Assembly (NCBI RefSeq): GCF_003594875.1
Contig: NZ_QZEY01000010.1
Coordinates: 226,121 to 290,120 of the forward strand
Direction of reading: 5' to 3'
Source: Bailinhaonella thermotolerans
GTDB lineage: Bacteria; Actinomycetota; Actinomycetes; Streptosporangiales; Streptosporangiaceae
Length of the DNA stretch: 64,000 bases
Shown: piece after piece, positions 37,783 through 45,261 of the stretch
Layout: each line of letters starts with the position of its first letter
Position numbering within the stretch: the stretch's first letter is position 1
The notes under the pieces: generated by a model
Databases searched by the model: none
Seen by the model: only the letters and a program-made list of their open reading frames with translations
What the model was told of the DNA's origin: nothing
Position numbers and translations under genes: made by a program

Positions 37783-38666
37783 GGCCGGCTCCCCTCCTCC
37801 GCGCGCCGCGGCTCCCGGTCGTCCCGCGCCGACGCCGTACGGCCCGGCGGGGACTCCGTACCGGCCCGCGCGGACGCCGTACGGCCTGACGGGGGCTCGG
37901 CAGGGCCTGACGCGGACGCCGTACGGCCCGGCGCGGCGTTGTCGGCGGCGCCGGTGATCGCGGCGATGATGTCCTCCTGGGTGACCTCGCCGGCGGCGAA
38001 GACGCCGTTGTTCCGCCCGAGCCGGAGCACGGCGACGCGGTCGGCGACGGCCTTCACGTCGGCCATGTTGTGGCTGACCATGATCACGCCGAGACCGCGG
38101 TCGCGGAGCCTGCGGATGAGGTTCAGCACCTCGGCGGTCTGCGCCACCCCGAGCGCGGCGGTCGGCTCGTCGAGCAGCACCACCCGGGGGTCGGCCAGCA
38201 GGGACCGCGCGATCGCGACCGTCTGCCGCTGCCCGCCGGACAGCGCGGCCACCGGCACCCGCACCGAGGGGATGTTCGCGGAGAGCCGCCCCAGCAGCTC
38301 CCAGGACCGCACCTCCATCGCCACCTCGTCCAGCCGCAGGCCGCGCGGCTCGCGCCCGAGGAAGAGGTTCCCGACGACGTCGAGGTTCTCGCACAGCGCG
38401 AGGTCCTGGAAGACCGTGGCGATGCCGAGGCGATGCGCGTCGGCGGGGCCCGAGATCACGACCCGCCCGGACCCGAAGGTGATCGTCCCGGCGTCCGGCG
38501 GGTGCACCCCCGCCAGGATCTTGACCAGCGTGGACTTGCCCGCGCCGTTGTCGCCGACCACGGCCACGACCTCGCCCGGCGCGACGTCCAGGTCCACGTC
38601 CGTGAGCGCGGCCACCGCCCCGAAGGTCTTGCTGATCCCGCGCAGGGCCAGCACGTCCCCGTCCAT
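37779..38666 (-). CDS. Sugar ABC transporter ATPase, single domain, with repeat tail
   Basis: A 295-residue nucleotide-binding protein: Walker A VGDNGAGKSTLVKIL (near residue 40), signature ALSGGQRQTVAIARSLL, Walker B RVVLLDEPTAALG, and VSHNMADV as H-loop. Unlike RbsA or XylG, which are double ATPases of about 500 residues, it has one domain, the form paired with some fructose/xylose importers. After residue about 250 there is a 45-residue Ser/Pro/Arg tail of three 14-residue repeats beginning GRTASA. ATG 38666 shares its first base with the stop of the binding protein (TGATG). Confidence 0.92.
   Translation of the reverse strand: MDGDVLALRGISKTFGAVAALTDVDLDVAPGEVVAVVGDNGAGKSTLVKILAGVHPPDAGTITFGSGRVVISGPADAHRLGIATVFQDLALCENLDVVGNLFLGREPRGLRLDEVAMEVRSWELLGRLSANIPSVRVPVAALSGGQRQTVAIARSLLADPRVVLLDEPTAALGVAQTAEVLNLIRRLRDRGLGVIMVSHNMADVKAVADRVAVLRLGRNNGVFAAGEVTQEDIIAAITGAADNAAPGRTASASGPAEPPSGRTASARAGTESPPGRTASARDDREPRRAEEGSRP
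37803..37928 (-). repeat. Three 42-bp repeats encoding the ATPase tail
   Basis: CCGTACGG occurs at 37835, 37877 and 37919, exactly 42 bases apart. In the reading frame each gives GRTASA followed by eight variable residues, so the unit is 14 codons. The repeat lies wholly inside the coding sequence and keeps the frame. Confidence 0.85.
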
Positions 38667-39733
38667 CAGCGGATTCCCAGCGCGTCGCAGGCCGCCTTGT
38701 ACGGCGCGGTGCAGACCTGCCCGGCCTTGAGCGGCCCGCCCGGCCCGAGCAGTTCCTTCGCCACGTTCTCCCTGGTCACCACCGTGGGGGTGAAGAGCTG
38801 CGAGGGCGTGTCGAACAACGTCGCCCGCGCGGGCGGGCGCTCGCCCCGCAGGAACCCGTGAGCGACGTCCGCCGCCGCCTCGGCCACGATCCTGATGGGC
38901 TTGGAGATCGTGTTGTACTGGTCGCCCGCCACGATCCGCTGCACCGCCGCCAGCTCGGCGTCGTTCCCGCTCACCGGGGGGACCTTCACGTTCGCGGCCT
39001 TGAACGCGGCGATCGCCCCGCCGCCGGTGCCGTCGTTGGCCGCGACCACCCCGGCGATCCGCCCGGGGAACTTCGCGATCTGCCCGCTCACCCACTCCTG
39101 GGCCTTGCTCGGCTGCCACCCGGGGGTGTCGTACTCCGCCAGCACCTCGAACCCGCTCGGGTCCACCGCGCTGTGGACGCCCTTCTTGATCAGCCCGGCG
39201 GCGGCGTCCGTGGGGGATCCGTTCACGATCAGCACGCCGCCCTCGGCCTTCGTCTCCCTGAGCCGGTCCACGAGCGATCCCGCGATCAGCGCCCCGATCC
39301 TCTCGTTGTCGAAGGAGACGTAGTAGTCGGCGCGGACGGCCGGGATGGGCCGGTCGTAGGCGATGATCGGGATGTTCTGCGCCCGCGCGGCCCGCACGAT
39401 CGTGGCCGCCGCGGCCGAGTCCACCGGGTCGATCACGATGACCTTCACGCCCTGGGCGATCATCGAGTCGGCCTGCTGCTGTTGCTTGGCGGCGTCGGCG
39501 TCGGCGTTCTGGTACAGCACCTCGCAGCTCGGGCAGAGCCGCTTCATCCGCGCCTTGAACAGGGGCGCGTCGTACAGTTCGTACCGCGTCGAGGCGATGT
39601 CGGGCATCAGGAACGCCACCTTCGCCCCCGCGCCCGGCCCGCCGCCCCCGCCGGGGGGCTCGCCCCCGCACCCCGCCGCCACGAGGAGCAGCGCGGCCAC
39701 GAGCCCGATCATCCGCGATCTCATCCTCTTCAT
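38666..39733 (-). CDS. Sugar-binding lipoprotein (xylose/ribose type)
   Basis: A 355-residue periplasmic-binding-protein type I fold. ATG 39733 has GGAG about 9 bases upstream. The signal peptide ends in lipobox VAAGC, followed by a Gly-rich linker. The mature protein shows KVAFLMPDIASTRYELYDAP, QADSMIAQGVKVIVIDPVDS and DYYVSFDNERIGALIAGSL, close in style to XylF/ChvE-like binding proteins. It is the first gene of the operon and is thus most abundant, as usual for binding proteins. The ligand is a pentose, hexose or polyol, not identifiable by eye. Confidence 0.92.
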   Translation of the reverse strand: MKRMRSRMIGLVAALLLVAAGCGGEPPGGGGGPGAGAKVAFLMPDIASTRYELYDAPLFKARMKRLCPSCEVLYQNADADAAKQQQQADSMIAQGVKVIVIDPVDSAAAATIVRAARAQNIPIIAYDRPIPAVRADYYVSFDNERIGALIAGSLVDRLRETKAEGGVLIVNGSPTDAAAGLIKKGVHSAVDPSGFEVLAEYDTPGWQPSKAQEWVSGQIAKFPGRIAGVVAANDGTGGGAIAAFKAANVKVPPVSGNDAELAAVQRIVAGDQYNTISKPIRIVAEAAADVAHGFLRGERPPARATLFDTPSQLFTPTVVTRENVAKELLGPGGPLKAGQVCTAPYKAACDALGIR

Positions 39734-39779
39734 GGACCGCTCCGTTCGTCGGCGAGGCGTCCGATGCGGGGGCACACCA

Positions 39780-39835
39780 TAGAGATCGCAGATATCTCAG
39801 GAAACCGATATAACTCGCAGGTTCCGTTGTTATGT
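39780..39835 (-). promoter_or_regulatory. AT-richer promoter region of the sugar operon
   Basis: An island of lower GC about 50-100 bases before the binding-protein start. It contains GAGAT-N7-ATCTC (39782-39798) and GATATAAC, so a promoter and an operator half-site pair are plausible. No regulator gene for the operon is adjacent apart from the TetR gene, which more likely serves itself and the rhomboid gene. Confidence 0.3.
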
Positions 39836-39985
39836 CGCGGCGAGGAACCGCAGGTCGGGGAGGCGCGCGGGCGTCCCGGGACCACCGGGGCGCGCGGGAC
39901 GGCCGCTTTACCGGCGCGGCGACGGAATTGCGCCCGACATTTCCGGATATGACAGGCGAGGCGTTCTCACGGCGTCAGCGAACGG

Positions 39986-40564
39986 CTAGGCGAGGAGGGC
40001 GTCCAACTGGGCGGCGGCGGCCCGCAGGCGCGCCGTGTCCGGGCTCTCGGCCCTCCCCATCACCTGCAGGCCCTGCAGGAAGACCAGGACCAGGGCGGCC
40101 AGGGCCCGGGGGTCGCGGTCCCCGGGCAGCTCCCCTCCGGCCTGGGCCCGGGCGAACGCCCCGGCCAGGGCGTCCTCCAGGTCGCGCCAGGAGGACTCCA
40201 CCCGGCGGGCCAGCCCGGGGTCGGCGCCCATCAGCTCGACCGCGGTGTTCACCACCATGCACCCGAGCAGGCCGCGCGACGCCTCCTCGACGTACCTCTC
40301 GACCAGGGCGCGTACGGCGGGCAGCGCCGGGCCGGGGGCCGACAGCACCGCCACCGGGTCGGGGTCCCGCATCCTCAGGTAGCGGTCGAGCGCCTTCTCG
40401 TACAGCTCGCGCTTGCCCCCGAAGGTGGCGTAGAGGCTGGCGCGGCCGATGCCCAGGTGCTCGACCAGGTCGGCCATCGAGGTGCCGTCGTACCCGCGCC
40501 GCCAGAACAGCTCCATGGCCCGGTGCAGGACGGCGTCGGGGTCGAACTCCTTCGTGCGCGCCAT
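39986..40564 (-). CDS. TetR-family transcriptional regulator
   Basis: A 192-residue repressor. The N-terminal helix-turn-helix is LFWRRGYDGTSMADLVEHLG followed by IGRASLYATFGGKRELYEKAL (about 15-60). The C-terminal ligand domain begins with a GLLGCMVVNTAVEL segment typical of the YcdC/TetR_C_7 or 16 group, whose members often sense small electrophiles or drugs. It is downstream of the rhomboid gene on the same strand, with 32 bases between. A GACCGGTC palindrome lies in front of it. The 250 bp between this gene's stop and the sugar operon start hold no gene. Confidence 0.92.
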   Translation of the reverse strand: MARTKEFDPDAVLHRAMELFWRRGYDGTSMADLVEHLGIGRASLYATFGGKRELYEKALDRYLRMRDPDPVAVLSAPGPALPAVRALVERYVEEASRGLLGCMVVNTAVELMGADPGLARRVESSWRDLEDALAGAFARAQAGGELPGDRDPRALAALVLVFLQGLQVMGRAESPDTARLRAAAAQLDALLA

Positions 40565-40580
40565 CCGCCCACGCTACCCA

Positions 40581-40600
40581 TTACTGGAACGACCGGTCAA
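40581..40600. promoter_or_regulatory. Possible TetR operator
   Basis: TTACTGG (40581-40587) and the imperfectly complementary CCGGTCAA (40593-40600) enclose GACCGGTC, an 8-bp palindrome. The site spans the rhomboid stop codon and lies 17 bases before the TetR start. TetR proteins of this subgroup often bind ACCG/CGGT palindromes. Confidence 0.35.
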
Positions 40601-41511
40601 ATACCGGCGAGCAGCGTGCCCGTCCGGTACACCGCCAGCGCCGCCAGCAGCACGAACAGCCCGCCCCCCGCCGCCGCCTGCACCGCCGTACGGCGGGCCG
40701 CCGGGGCGTGGGCGAAGGCCAGGGTGAGCGCGCCCCCGGCGAGCAGCCCGCCCAGGTGCCCCTGCCAGGACGAGAACCCGGCCGAGATCACCATCCAGAG
40801 CACGAAGAACACCAGCAGCCGGGTCGCCCCGCCGGGGTCGCGCCCGAGCCGGCGGCCGATCACGAAGTACGCGGCGGCCAGCCCGAACACCGCGCCGGAC
40901 GCGCCGACAGCCGGGGACTGCGGCGCGATCAGGTAGTGCAGCACCGACCCGCCCAGCGCCGACAGCAGGTACAGCGCGAGGAAGCGCGCCCGCCCGAGCT
41001 GCTCCTCGACCACGCGCCCGAGGGACCACAGCCAGAACATGTTCACGACGATGTGCAGGATCCCGAAGTGCCCGGAGGTCGGGAGCAGGTGCAGGAACGC
41101 CGCCGTCAGCAGGCGGTACCACTCCCCGGCGGCGACCCCCACGACGTCCATCCCGAACGTGTGGCCGCCGTCGTACTGCCACCGGCTGCCCGCCCCGTCC
41201 ATCAGCTCCAGCCCGATCAGCTCGAACCGGCCGAGGAACCCCGGCACCGCCAGCTCCGCGACGTACGCCGCGATGTTGAGCCCGATCAGCGCGTACGTCA
41301 GGACCGGCGCGGCCCGCGCGGTCCCGCCGAAGACCGTGCGGGCGGGACGCAGCGTCCGGTTGCCCTCGCGCACGCAGTCGAGGCACTGGAACCCGACCGC
41401 CGCGTCACGCCGGCAGTCCGCGCAGACGTGACGGTCGCAGCGGACGCAGCGGACGTAGGTCTCCCGCTTCGGGTGCCGGTGGCAGGTGGTGACCTCGCCG
41501 GTCTCGCTCAT
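40597..41511 (-). CDS. Rhomboid intramembrane serine protease with N-terminal zinc ribbon
   Basis: A 304-residue membrane protease. ATG 41511 is chosen because the zinc-binding region starts at once: CHRHPKRETYVRCVRCDRHV then CADCRRDAAVGFQCLDC (about residues 10-46), a B-box-like treble-clef ribbon common in actinobacterial rhomboids. Six or seven helices follow, with the oxyanion/helix-2 segment HIVVNMFWLWSLG, nucleophile Ser in AVGASGAVFG and catalytic His in WQGHLGGLLAG. It cleaves transmembrane helices of unknown clients. Confidence 0.94.
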   Translation of the reverse strand: MSETGEVTTCHRHPKRETYVRCVRCDRHVCADCRRDAAVGFQCLDCVREGNRTLRPARTVFGGTARAAPVLTYALIGLNIAAYVAELAVPGFLGRFELIGLELMDGAGSRWQYDGGHTFGMDVVGVAAGEWYRLLTAAFLHLLPTSGHFGILHIVVNMFWLWSLGRVVEEQLGRARFLALYLLSALGGSVLHYLIAPQSPAVGASGAVFGLAAAYFVIGRRLGRDPGGATRLLVFFVLWMVISAGFSSWQGHLGGLLAGGALTLAFAHAPAARRTAVQAAAGGGLFVLLAALAVYRTGTLLAGI

Positions 41512-41678
41512 GTGGGCTCCGGTGGACGCGATCGTGAGGCGCAGCAGCCTACGACGGGCCCCCGGCGGACGGCGAGGCGGGAGTACGGCCGGGCGCGCCG
41601 GGACCCGCCGGAACGCGGCCGGAGCGGAGCCGGAGCGCGGCCTGCCGCCGGAACCGGGCGGACTGGCCGGGCGGCCGG

Positions 41679-42323
41679 TCAGCGGGGGAGTTCGTGGAAC
41701 GAGGTGATGATCGAGTTCAGCCCCGGCTCGGCGGCGGGGGCGTGCGCGGCCGAGGTCCACGCGAGGATCTGGTGGTATCCGGTGCGCCCCTGCACGGTCG
41801 TCAGGTAGTAGGCGACCTTCCCGGCGGAGGGGTGCGAGGCGACGACGGAGTAGCGCCGGGCCTGCATCCCGTTGATGACGGTCCGCTCGGGCCCCGTCAC
41901 CTGGGGGTTCTTCACGCTCTTCCGCAGGTTCCCCACCACGACCTTGGTGTACTCCCCGAGGCTGGGCGCCGCCGCCCGCTTGTCCGTGATGACGATCACG
42001 AACTCCTGGACCCCGGTGTCCCCCACCTCGATCGAGGCGTCGCGGTTCAGCTCCATCCGCTTCCAGCCCTCGGGCACCGAGATCCCGCGCTTGCGGTCGG
42101 ACGAGGTGACGACCTTGGTCCCGGCCGCCGGCCGCCCCGGATCCGCGGTCTCGCTCTCCCCGGGCTCAGGCGTCGGCGCGGGGGGATCGGTGGGCGCGGG
42201 ACGGTCCTCCGACGACGGCGCGGCCACCGGCAGCAGCCGTCCCACCTCGTTCTTCGTCCCTCCGCACCCGGCTCCCGCCAGGAGCACTCCGAGGACCGCC
42301 AACCCCAGCCCCAGCTTCCGCAT
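41679..42323 (-). CDS. Lipoprotein of unknown function
   Basis: A 214-residue exported protein. The signal peptide MRKLGLGLAVLGVLLAGAGC ends in lipobox AGAGC, followed by a Pro/Thr/Glu-rich spacer (residues about 30-65). The globular part (RGISVPEGWKRMELNRDASI ... YYLTTVQGRTGYHQILAWTS) resembles LpqN/PsbP-like lipoproteins of actinobacteria in its SVPxGW opening, a fold that binds hydrophobic small molecules or assists cell-envelope enzymes. Strong GGAGGGG precedes ATG 42323. It is upstream of the rhomboid gene, 167 bp apart, and need not be co-transcribed. Confidence 0.82.
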   Translation of the reverse strand: MRKLGLGLAVLGVLLAGAGCGGTKNEVGRLLPVAAPSSEDRPAPTDPPAPTPEPGESETADPGRPAAGTKVVTSSDRKRGISVPEGWKRMELNRDASIEVGDTGVQEFVIVITDKRAAAPSLGEYTKVVVGNLRKSVKNPQVTGPERTVINGMQARRYSVVASHPSAGKVAYYLTTVQGRTGYHQILAWTSAAHAPAAEPGLNSIITSFHELPR

Positions 42324-42542
42324 CCAGCAGCCCCTCCGGTCTCCTCAGTGGACCTCGTACGATATCGGCCCTTCCGATTACCTACCGCGTTTTCCCCATA
42401 TCGCGGCGTTCGTCCGCCTTCCCCCGCGCCCGACGGGTGGATCGCCCAGGAGCACACGGCCGAGGGAGCCCGGCCGGACATGCCGGCGGGCCCGGCGGAA
42501 ATGGCGTGGCCGGTGGCGGGGCGGGTGGATATGGTGGGGGGC

Positions 42543-42608
42543 ATGTCGAGTCCTGAGGCATCCAAGGTGGGGGCTTTCGGTCACCCCGTCAGCTCCCTGA
42601 ACCACTGA
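42543..42608 (+). CDS. Putative leader peptide of the chloramphenicol exporter gene
   Basis: A 21-codon open frame from ATG 42543 to TGA 42608, beginning MSSPEASKVGAFG and ending SSLNH. GGGGGG directly precedes the ATG, and TATGGT at 42530-42535 is a fair -10 box, which would place the 5' end near the start codon. It ends 6 bases before a strong hairpin and 96 bases before the exporter start. Ribosome stalling on such leaders is the usual way related resistance genes are induced. It is too short for coding statistics, so this rests on position and arrangement. Confidence 0.6.
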   Translation: MSSPEASKVGAFGHPVSSLNH

Positions 42609-42614
42609 CCTTTC

Positions 42615-42639
42615 ACACCGTCCCGCCATGCGGGGGTGT
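42615..42639 (+). promoter_or_regulatory. Attenuator hairpin before exporter gene
   Basis: ACACC (42615-42619) and CCCGC (42622-42626) pair with GCGGG (42630-42634) and GGTGT (42635-42639): a 10-bp stem with a 2-base bulge and a 3-base loop, just after the leader stop codon. Further down, GTGAC near 42660 can pair with GTCAC inside the region of the exporter's GGAG ribosome-binding site. This gives the alternative structures needed for attenuation. Confidence 0.55.
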
Positions 42640-42704
42640 CCCTCGGGCCGCTGGCCGGGGTGACGAGACGTCTCACGCGATCTCTCTCACCTCGGAGTCA
42701 CTCG

Positions 42705-43880
42705 ATGCCTCTCGCTCTCCACCTGCTCGCCGTGGCCGTGTTCGCCATGGGGACCTCGGAGTTCATGCTCGCCGGGCTGCTGCCCGGCATCGCCGCCGAC
42801 CTCGGCGTCTCCGCCGGTACGGCAGGGCTGCTCACCTCGGGCTTCGCCGTCGGGATGGTCGTGGGCGCGCCCCTCATGGCGGCGCTCGCCCGCAACCGGC
42901 CGGGGCGGTCCAGCCTGCTGGTCTTCGTCCTGGTGTTCCTGGCCGCGCACGTCGTCGGGGCGCTCACCGGCGACTTCGCCGTACTCCTCGCCACCCGGGT
43001 CGTCGCGGCGCTCGCGAACGCGGGATTCCTCGCGGTCGCGGTCTCGACGGCCGCCGGGCTGGTCCCGCCGGACGCGAAGGGGCGGGCGCTGTCCGTGCTG
43101 CTGGGCGGCACGACCGTCGCGACCGTCGCCGGGGTGCCGGGCGGGGCGCTGCTGGGCGCGCTGCTCGGCTGGCGGGCCACCTTCTGGGCGGTGGCCCTCC
43201 TCTGCCTGCCCGCGGCCCTCGGCGTGCTGCGCGGGATCCCCGCGCCGCGTCCCGGCGGAGCCGCCGCGCCGGACCTGCGGCGTGAACTCGCCGAGCTGCG
43301 CAGGCCCCGGCTGCTCCTGATGATGCTGCTGGGCGCCCTGGTGAACGCGGCGACGTTCGGCACCCTCACCTTCTTCGCCCTCGTCGTCACCGGACCGGCC
43401 GCCCTGGGCCCTCTGTGGGTCTCGGTCGCCCTCGTCCTGTTCGGCCTGGGCTCGTTCGCGGGCGTCACCGCCGCCGGGCGCCTGTCCGACCGGCGTCCCG
43501 GCCTCGTCCTGGCCGCCGGCGGCCCCCTCCTGCTCCTCGGCTGGATCACCCTGGCCACGTCGGCGGGCGAGCCGTACGCGCTGCTGCCGCTCGCGTTCGT
43601 CCAGGGGGCGCTGTCCTTCGCCGTGGGGAGCACCCTCATCACCCGGGTCCTCTACGAGTCCCCGGGGGCCCCGGCCATGTCCGGCTCCTACGCCACGGCC
43701 GCCCTCAACCTGGGCGCCGTCGCGGGGCCGCTGGTGGCCGCCCCCACCCTCGGCACGGGCCTGGCCGCCGTCGGCCCCGTCTGGACCAGCGCCGCGCTGA
43801 CGGCCGCGGCCCTGCTGCTGACCGCCCTCTCCGCCCGGGTCTTCACCGGGAAGGCGGCCCCCCGGCCCGCCCCGAACTGA
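42705..43880 (+). CDS. Chloramphenicol-type MFS exporter (Cml/Cmx family)
   Basis: A 391-residue drug exporter with 12 helices. ATG 42705 is preferred because GGAG lies 9 bases upstream and because the protein then begins MPLALHLLAVAVFAMGTSEF, followed by MLAGLLPGIAADLGVSAGTA. To my recollection this is nearly the N-terminus of the Streptomyces and corynebacterial chloramphenicol exporters. AVGMVVGAPLMAALARNRPG (motif A region) and GGTTVATVAGVPGGALLG (motif C) are also conserved. It should confer resistance to chloramphenicol or related amphenicols. The leader peptide and hairpin upstream suggest inducible expression. A hairpin follows the gene. Confidence 0.9.
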   Translation: MPLALHLLAVAVFAMGTSEFMLAGLLPGIAADLGVSAGTAGLLTSGFAVGMVVGAPLMAALARNRPGRSSLLVFVLVFLAAHVVGALTGDFAVLLATRVVAALANAGFLAVAVSTAAGLVPPDAKGRALSVLLGGTTVATVAGVPGGALLGALLGWRATFWAVALLCLPAALGVLRGIPAPRPGGAAAPDLRRELAELRRPRLLLMMLLGALVNAATFGTLTFFALVVTGPAALGPLWVSVALVLFGLGSFAGVTAAGRLSDRRPGLVLAAGGPLLLLGWITLATSAGEPYALLPLAFVQGALSFAVGSTLITRVLYESPGAPAMSGSYATAALNLGAVAGPLVAAPTLGTGLAAVGPVWTSAALTAAALLLTALSARVFTGKAAPRPAPN

Positions 43881-43947
43881 CGCGGGCCCTCGCGCCGCTC
43901 GGACGGCTCCAGCCTCCACGACAACCCCACGTCCATTCGATCGGCGC

Positions 43948-43980
43948 GGGGCCGCCCCGGTGGAGGGCCGGGGCGGCCCC
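43948..43980. terminator. Strong bidirectional terminator hairpin
   Basis: Perfect 13-bp stem GGGGCCGCCCCGG / CCGGGGCGGCCCC with a 7-base loop, between the convergent exporter genes that stop at 43880 and 44005. Confidence 0.78.
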
Positions 43981-44004
43981 GGCCCGGGCCGGCCGGGGCC
44001 GGGC

Positions 44005-45204
44005 TCAGGGGCTGACCGGAGCCGGACGGGGCCCGGCCACGCGCAGGGCCGGGACCACGAGGGTGGCGATCACCGCGAAGAACCCGCCGAGGACCAGCCA
44101 CGCGCCGGCGCCGAAGGCGGTGAAGGAGGCGGTGATCGCGACGGGCCCGCAGGCCCGGGCGAGCTGACTGCCGAGGGTCCACGCGCCCTGGTACTCCCCC
44201 TGCCGGCCCTCCGGGGCCAGCCCGTAGGAGATCGCCCAGCCGCCGGCGCTGGACAGCAGCTCGGCGGCCGTGACGAGGGCGACTCCGCCGAGGAGCACGG
44301 CCGTCGCGGGGACGGGCGGCAGGGCGCCGGTGGTGGCGAGGACCAGGCAGCCGGCCAGCACGGCGAGGCCGGACCGCCGTACGGCGCGGGCGCCCGCCCC
44401 GGTGGTCTCCACGCCCCGGGACGCGCGGACCTGGAACAGGATGGCCAGCACGGTGTTGCACAGGAACAGGGCGGAGACCACCCACCCGGGGGCCTCGGTG
44501 TGACTGACGACCCACAGGGGGAGGGCCACCTCCAGCAGGTCGGCGTGGACGAGCATCAGGCCGCAGAGCACGGCCATCAGCAGGTAGCGCCGGTCGGCGA
44601 GGACCCCGCGCCGGCCCTCGGCGGGGATCGGGTCGAACCTCGGCAGCCGGGGCAGCACCCCCGCGACCAGGAGGAAGCTCACCGCGTTGCCGGCGACCAG
44701 GAGCCGGTACGCCGCGGGGGTGTCCACCGCCAGGGCCAGCCCGGCGACGAGGGTCCCGGCGGAGGCGCCGAGGTTGATCATCACGCGGTTGTACGCCCGG
44801 GCGGCCACGCGCTCCTCCGGGGCGGCGAGGCGGGCCAGGTAGGCGTGGCGCAGCGGGCGGGACGCGCTCTCGGCCAGCGAGATCAGGCAGACGACCGCGA
44901 AGAACGCCGGGAACGAGTGCACGAACAGGTACGCCCCGAACAGGACGGCCTTGGCCAGGTTGAGCGCCAGGAGCGGCCCGCGGTGGCCGTACCGGTCGCC
45001 GAGCCGCCCGGCGGGGATGGAGACGGCCACGCCCACCACCATCGCGGCCGACATGCCCGCGCCGACCTCCACCGCCGACAGCCCGGCGACCCGGGTGAAG
45101 TACAGCACGCCGCCGGTGAGGAACAGCCCCAGGCCGACCGAGTCCAACAGCGTCATCAGCGCGTACAGCCGCAGGGGGCCGCGCGGTGGGAGCAGTCTTC
45201 GCAT
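44005..45204 (-). CDS. MFS transporter, controlled by divergent ArsR-type gene
   Basis: A 399-residue transporter with about 12 helices; it starts MRRLLPPRGPLRLYALMTLL. The loop between helices 2 and 3 has AGRLGDRYGHRGPLLALNLA (motif A), and LAESASRPLRHAYLARLA follows helix 4. It is paired head-to-head with the ArsR-type regulator at 45261, 56 bp apart; such pairs are frequent in actinobacteria and usually encode inducible drug efflux. Substrate unknown. Confidence 0.9.
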   Translation of the reverse strand: MRRLLPPRGPLRLYALMTLLDSVGLGLFLTGGVLYFTRVAGLSAVEVGAGMSAAMVVGVAVSIPAGRLGDRYGHRGPLLALNLAKAVLFGAYLFVHSFPAFFAVVCLISLAESASRPLRHAYLARLAAPEERVAARAYNRVMINLGASAGTLVAGLALAVDTPAAYRLLVAGNAVSFLLVAGVLPRLPRFDPIPAEGRRGVLADRRYLLMAVLCGLMLVHADLLEVALPLWVVSHTEAPGWVVSALFLCNTVLAILFQVRASRGVETTGAGARAVRRSGLAVLAGCLVLATTGALPPVPATAVLLGGVALVTAAELLSSAGGWAISYGLAPEGRQGEYQGAWTLGSQLARACGPVAITASFTAFGAGAWLVLGGFFAVIATLVVPALRVAGPRPAPVSP

Positions 45205-45244
45205 AACCGGCAGACCACCACGAAGAACTCACCACCGGTATAGA

Positions 45245-45261
45245 TTTAGAATTGTCCTAAA
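45245..45261. promoter_or_regulatory. Operator overlapping the ArsR-type start codon
   Basis: TTTAG (45245-45249) and CTAAA (45257-45261) around 7 bases. The right arm ends in the A of the ATG at 45261. TAGAAT (45247-45252) is a good -10 box placed for transcription starting at the ATG, so the regulator's mRNA is probably leaderless and self-repressed. Confidence 0.5.
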
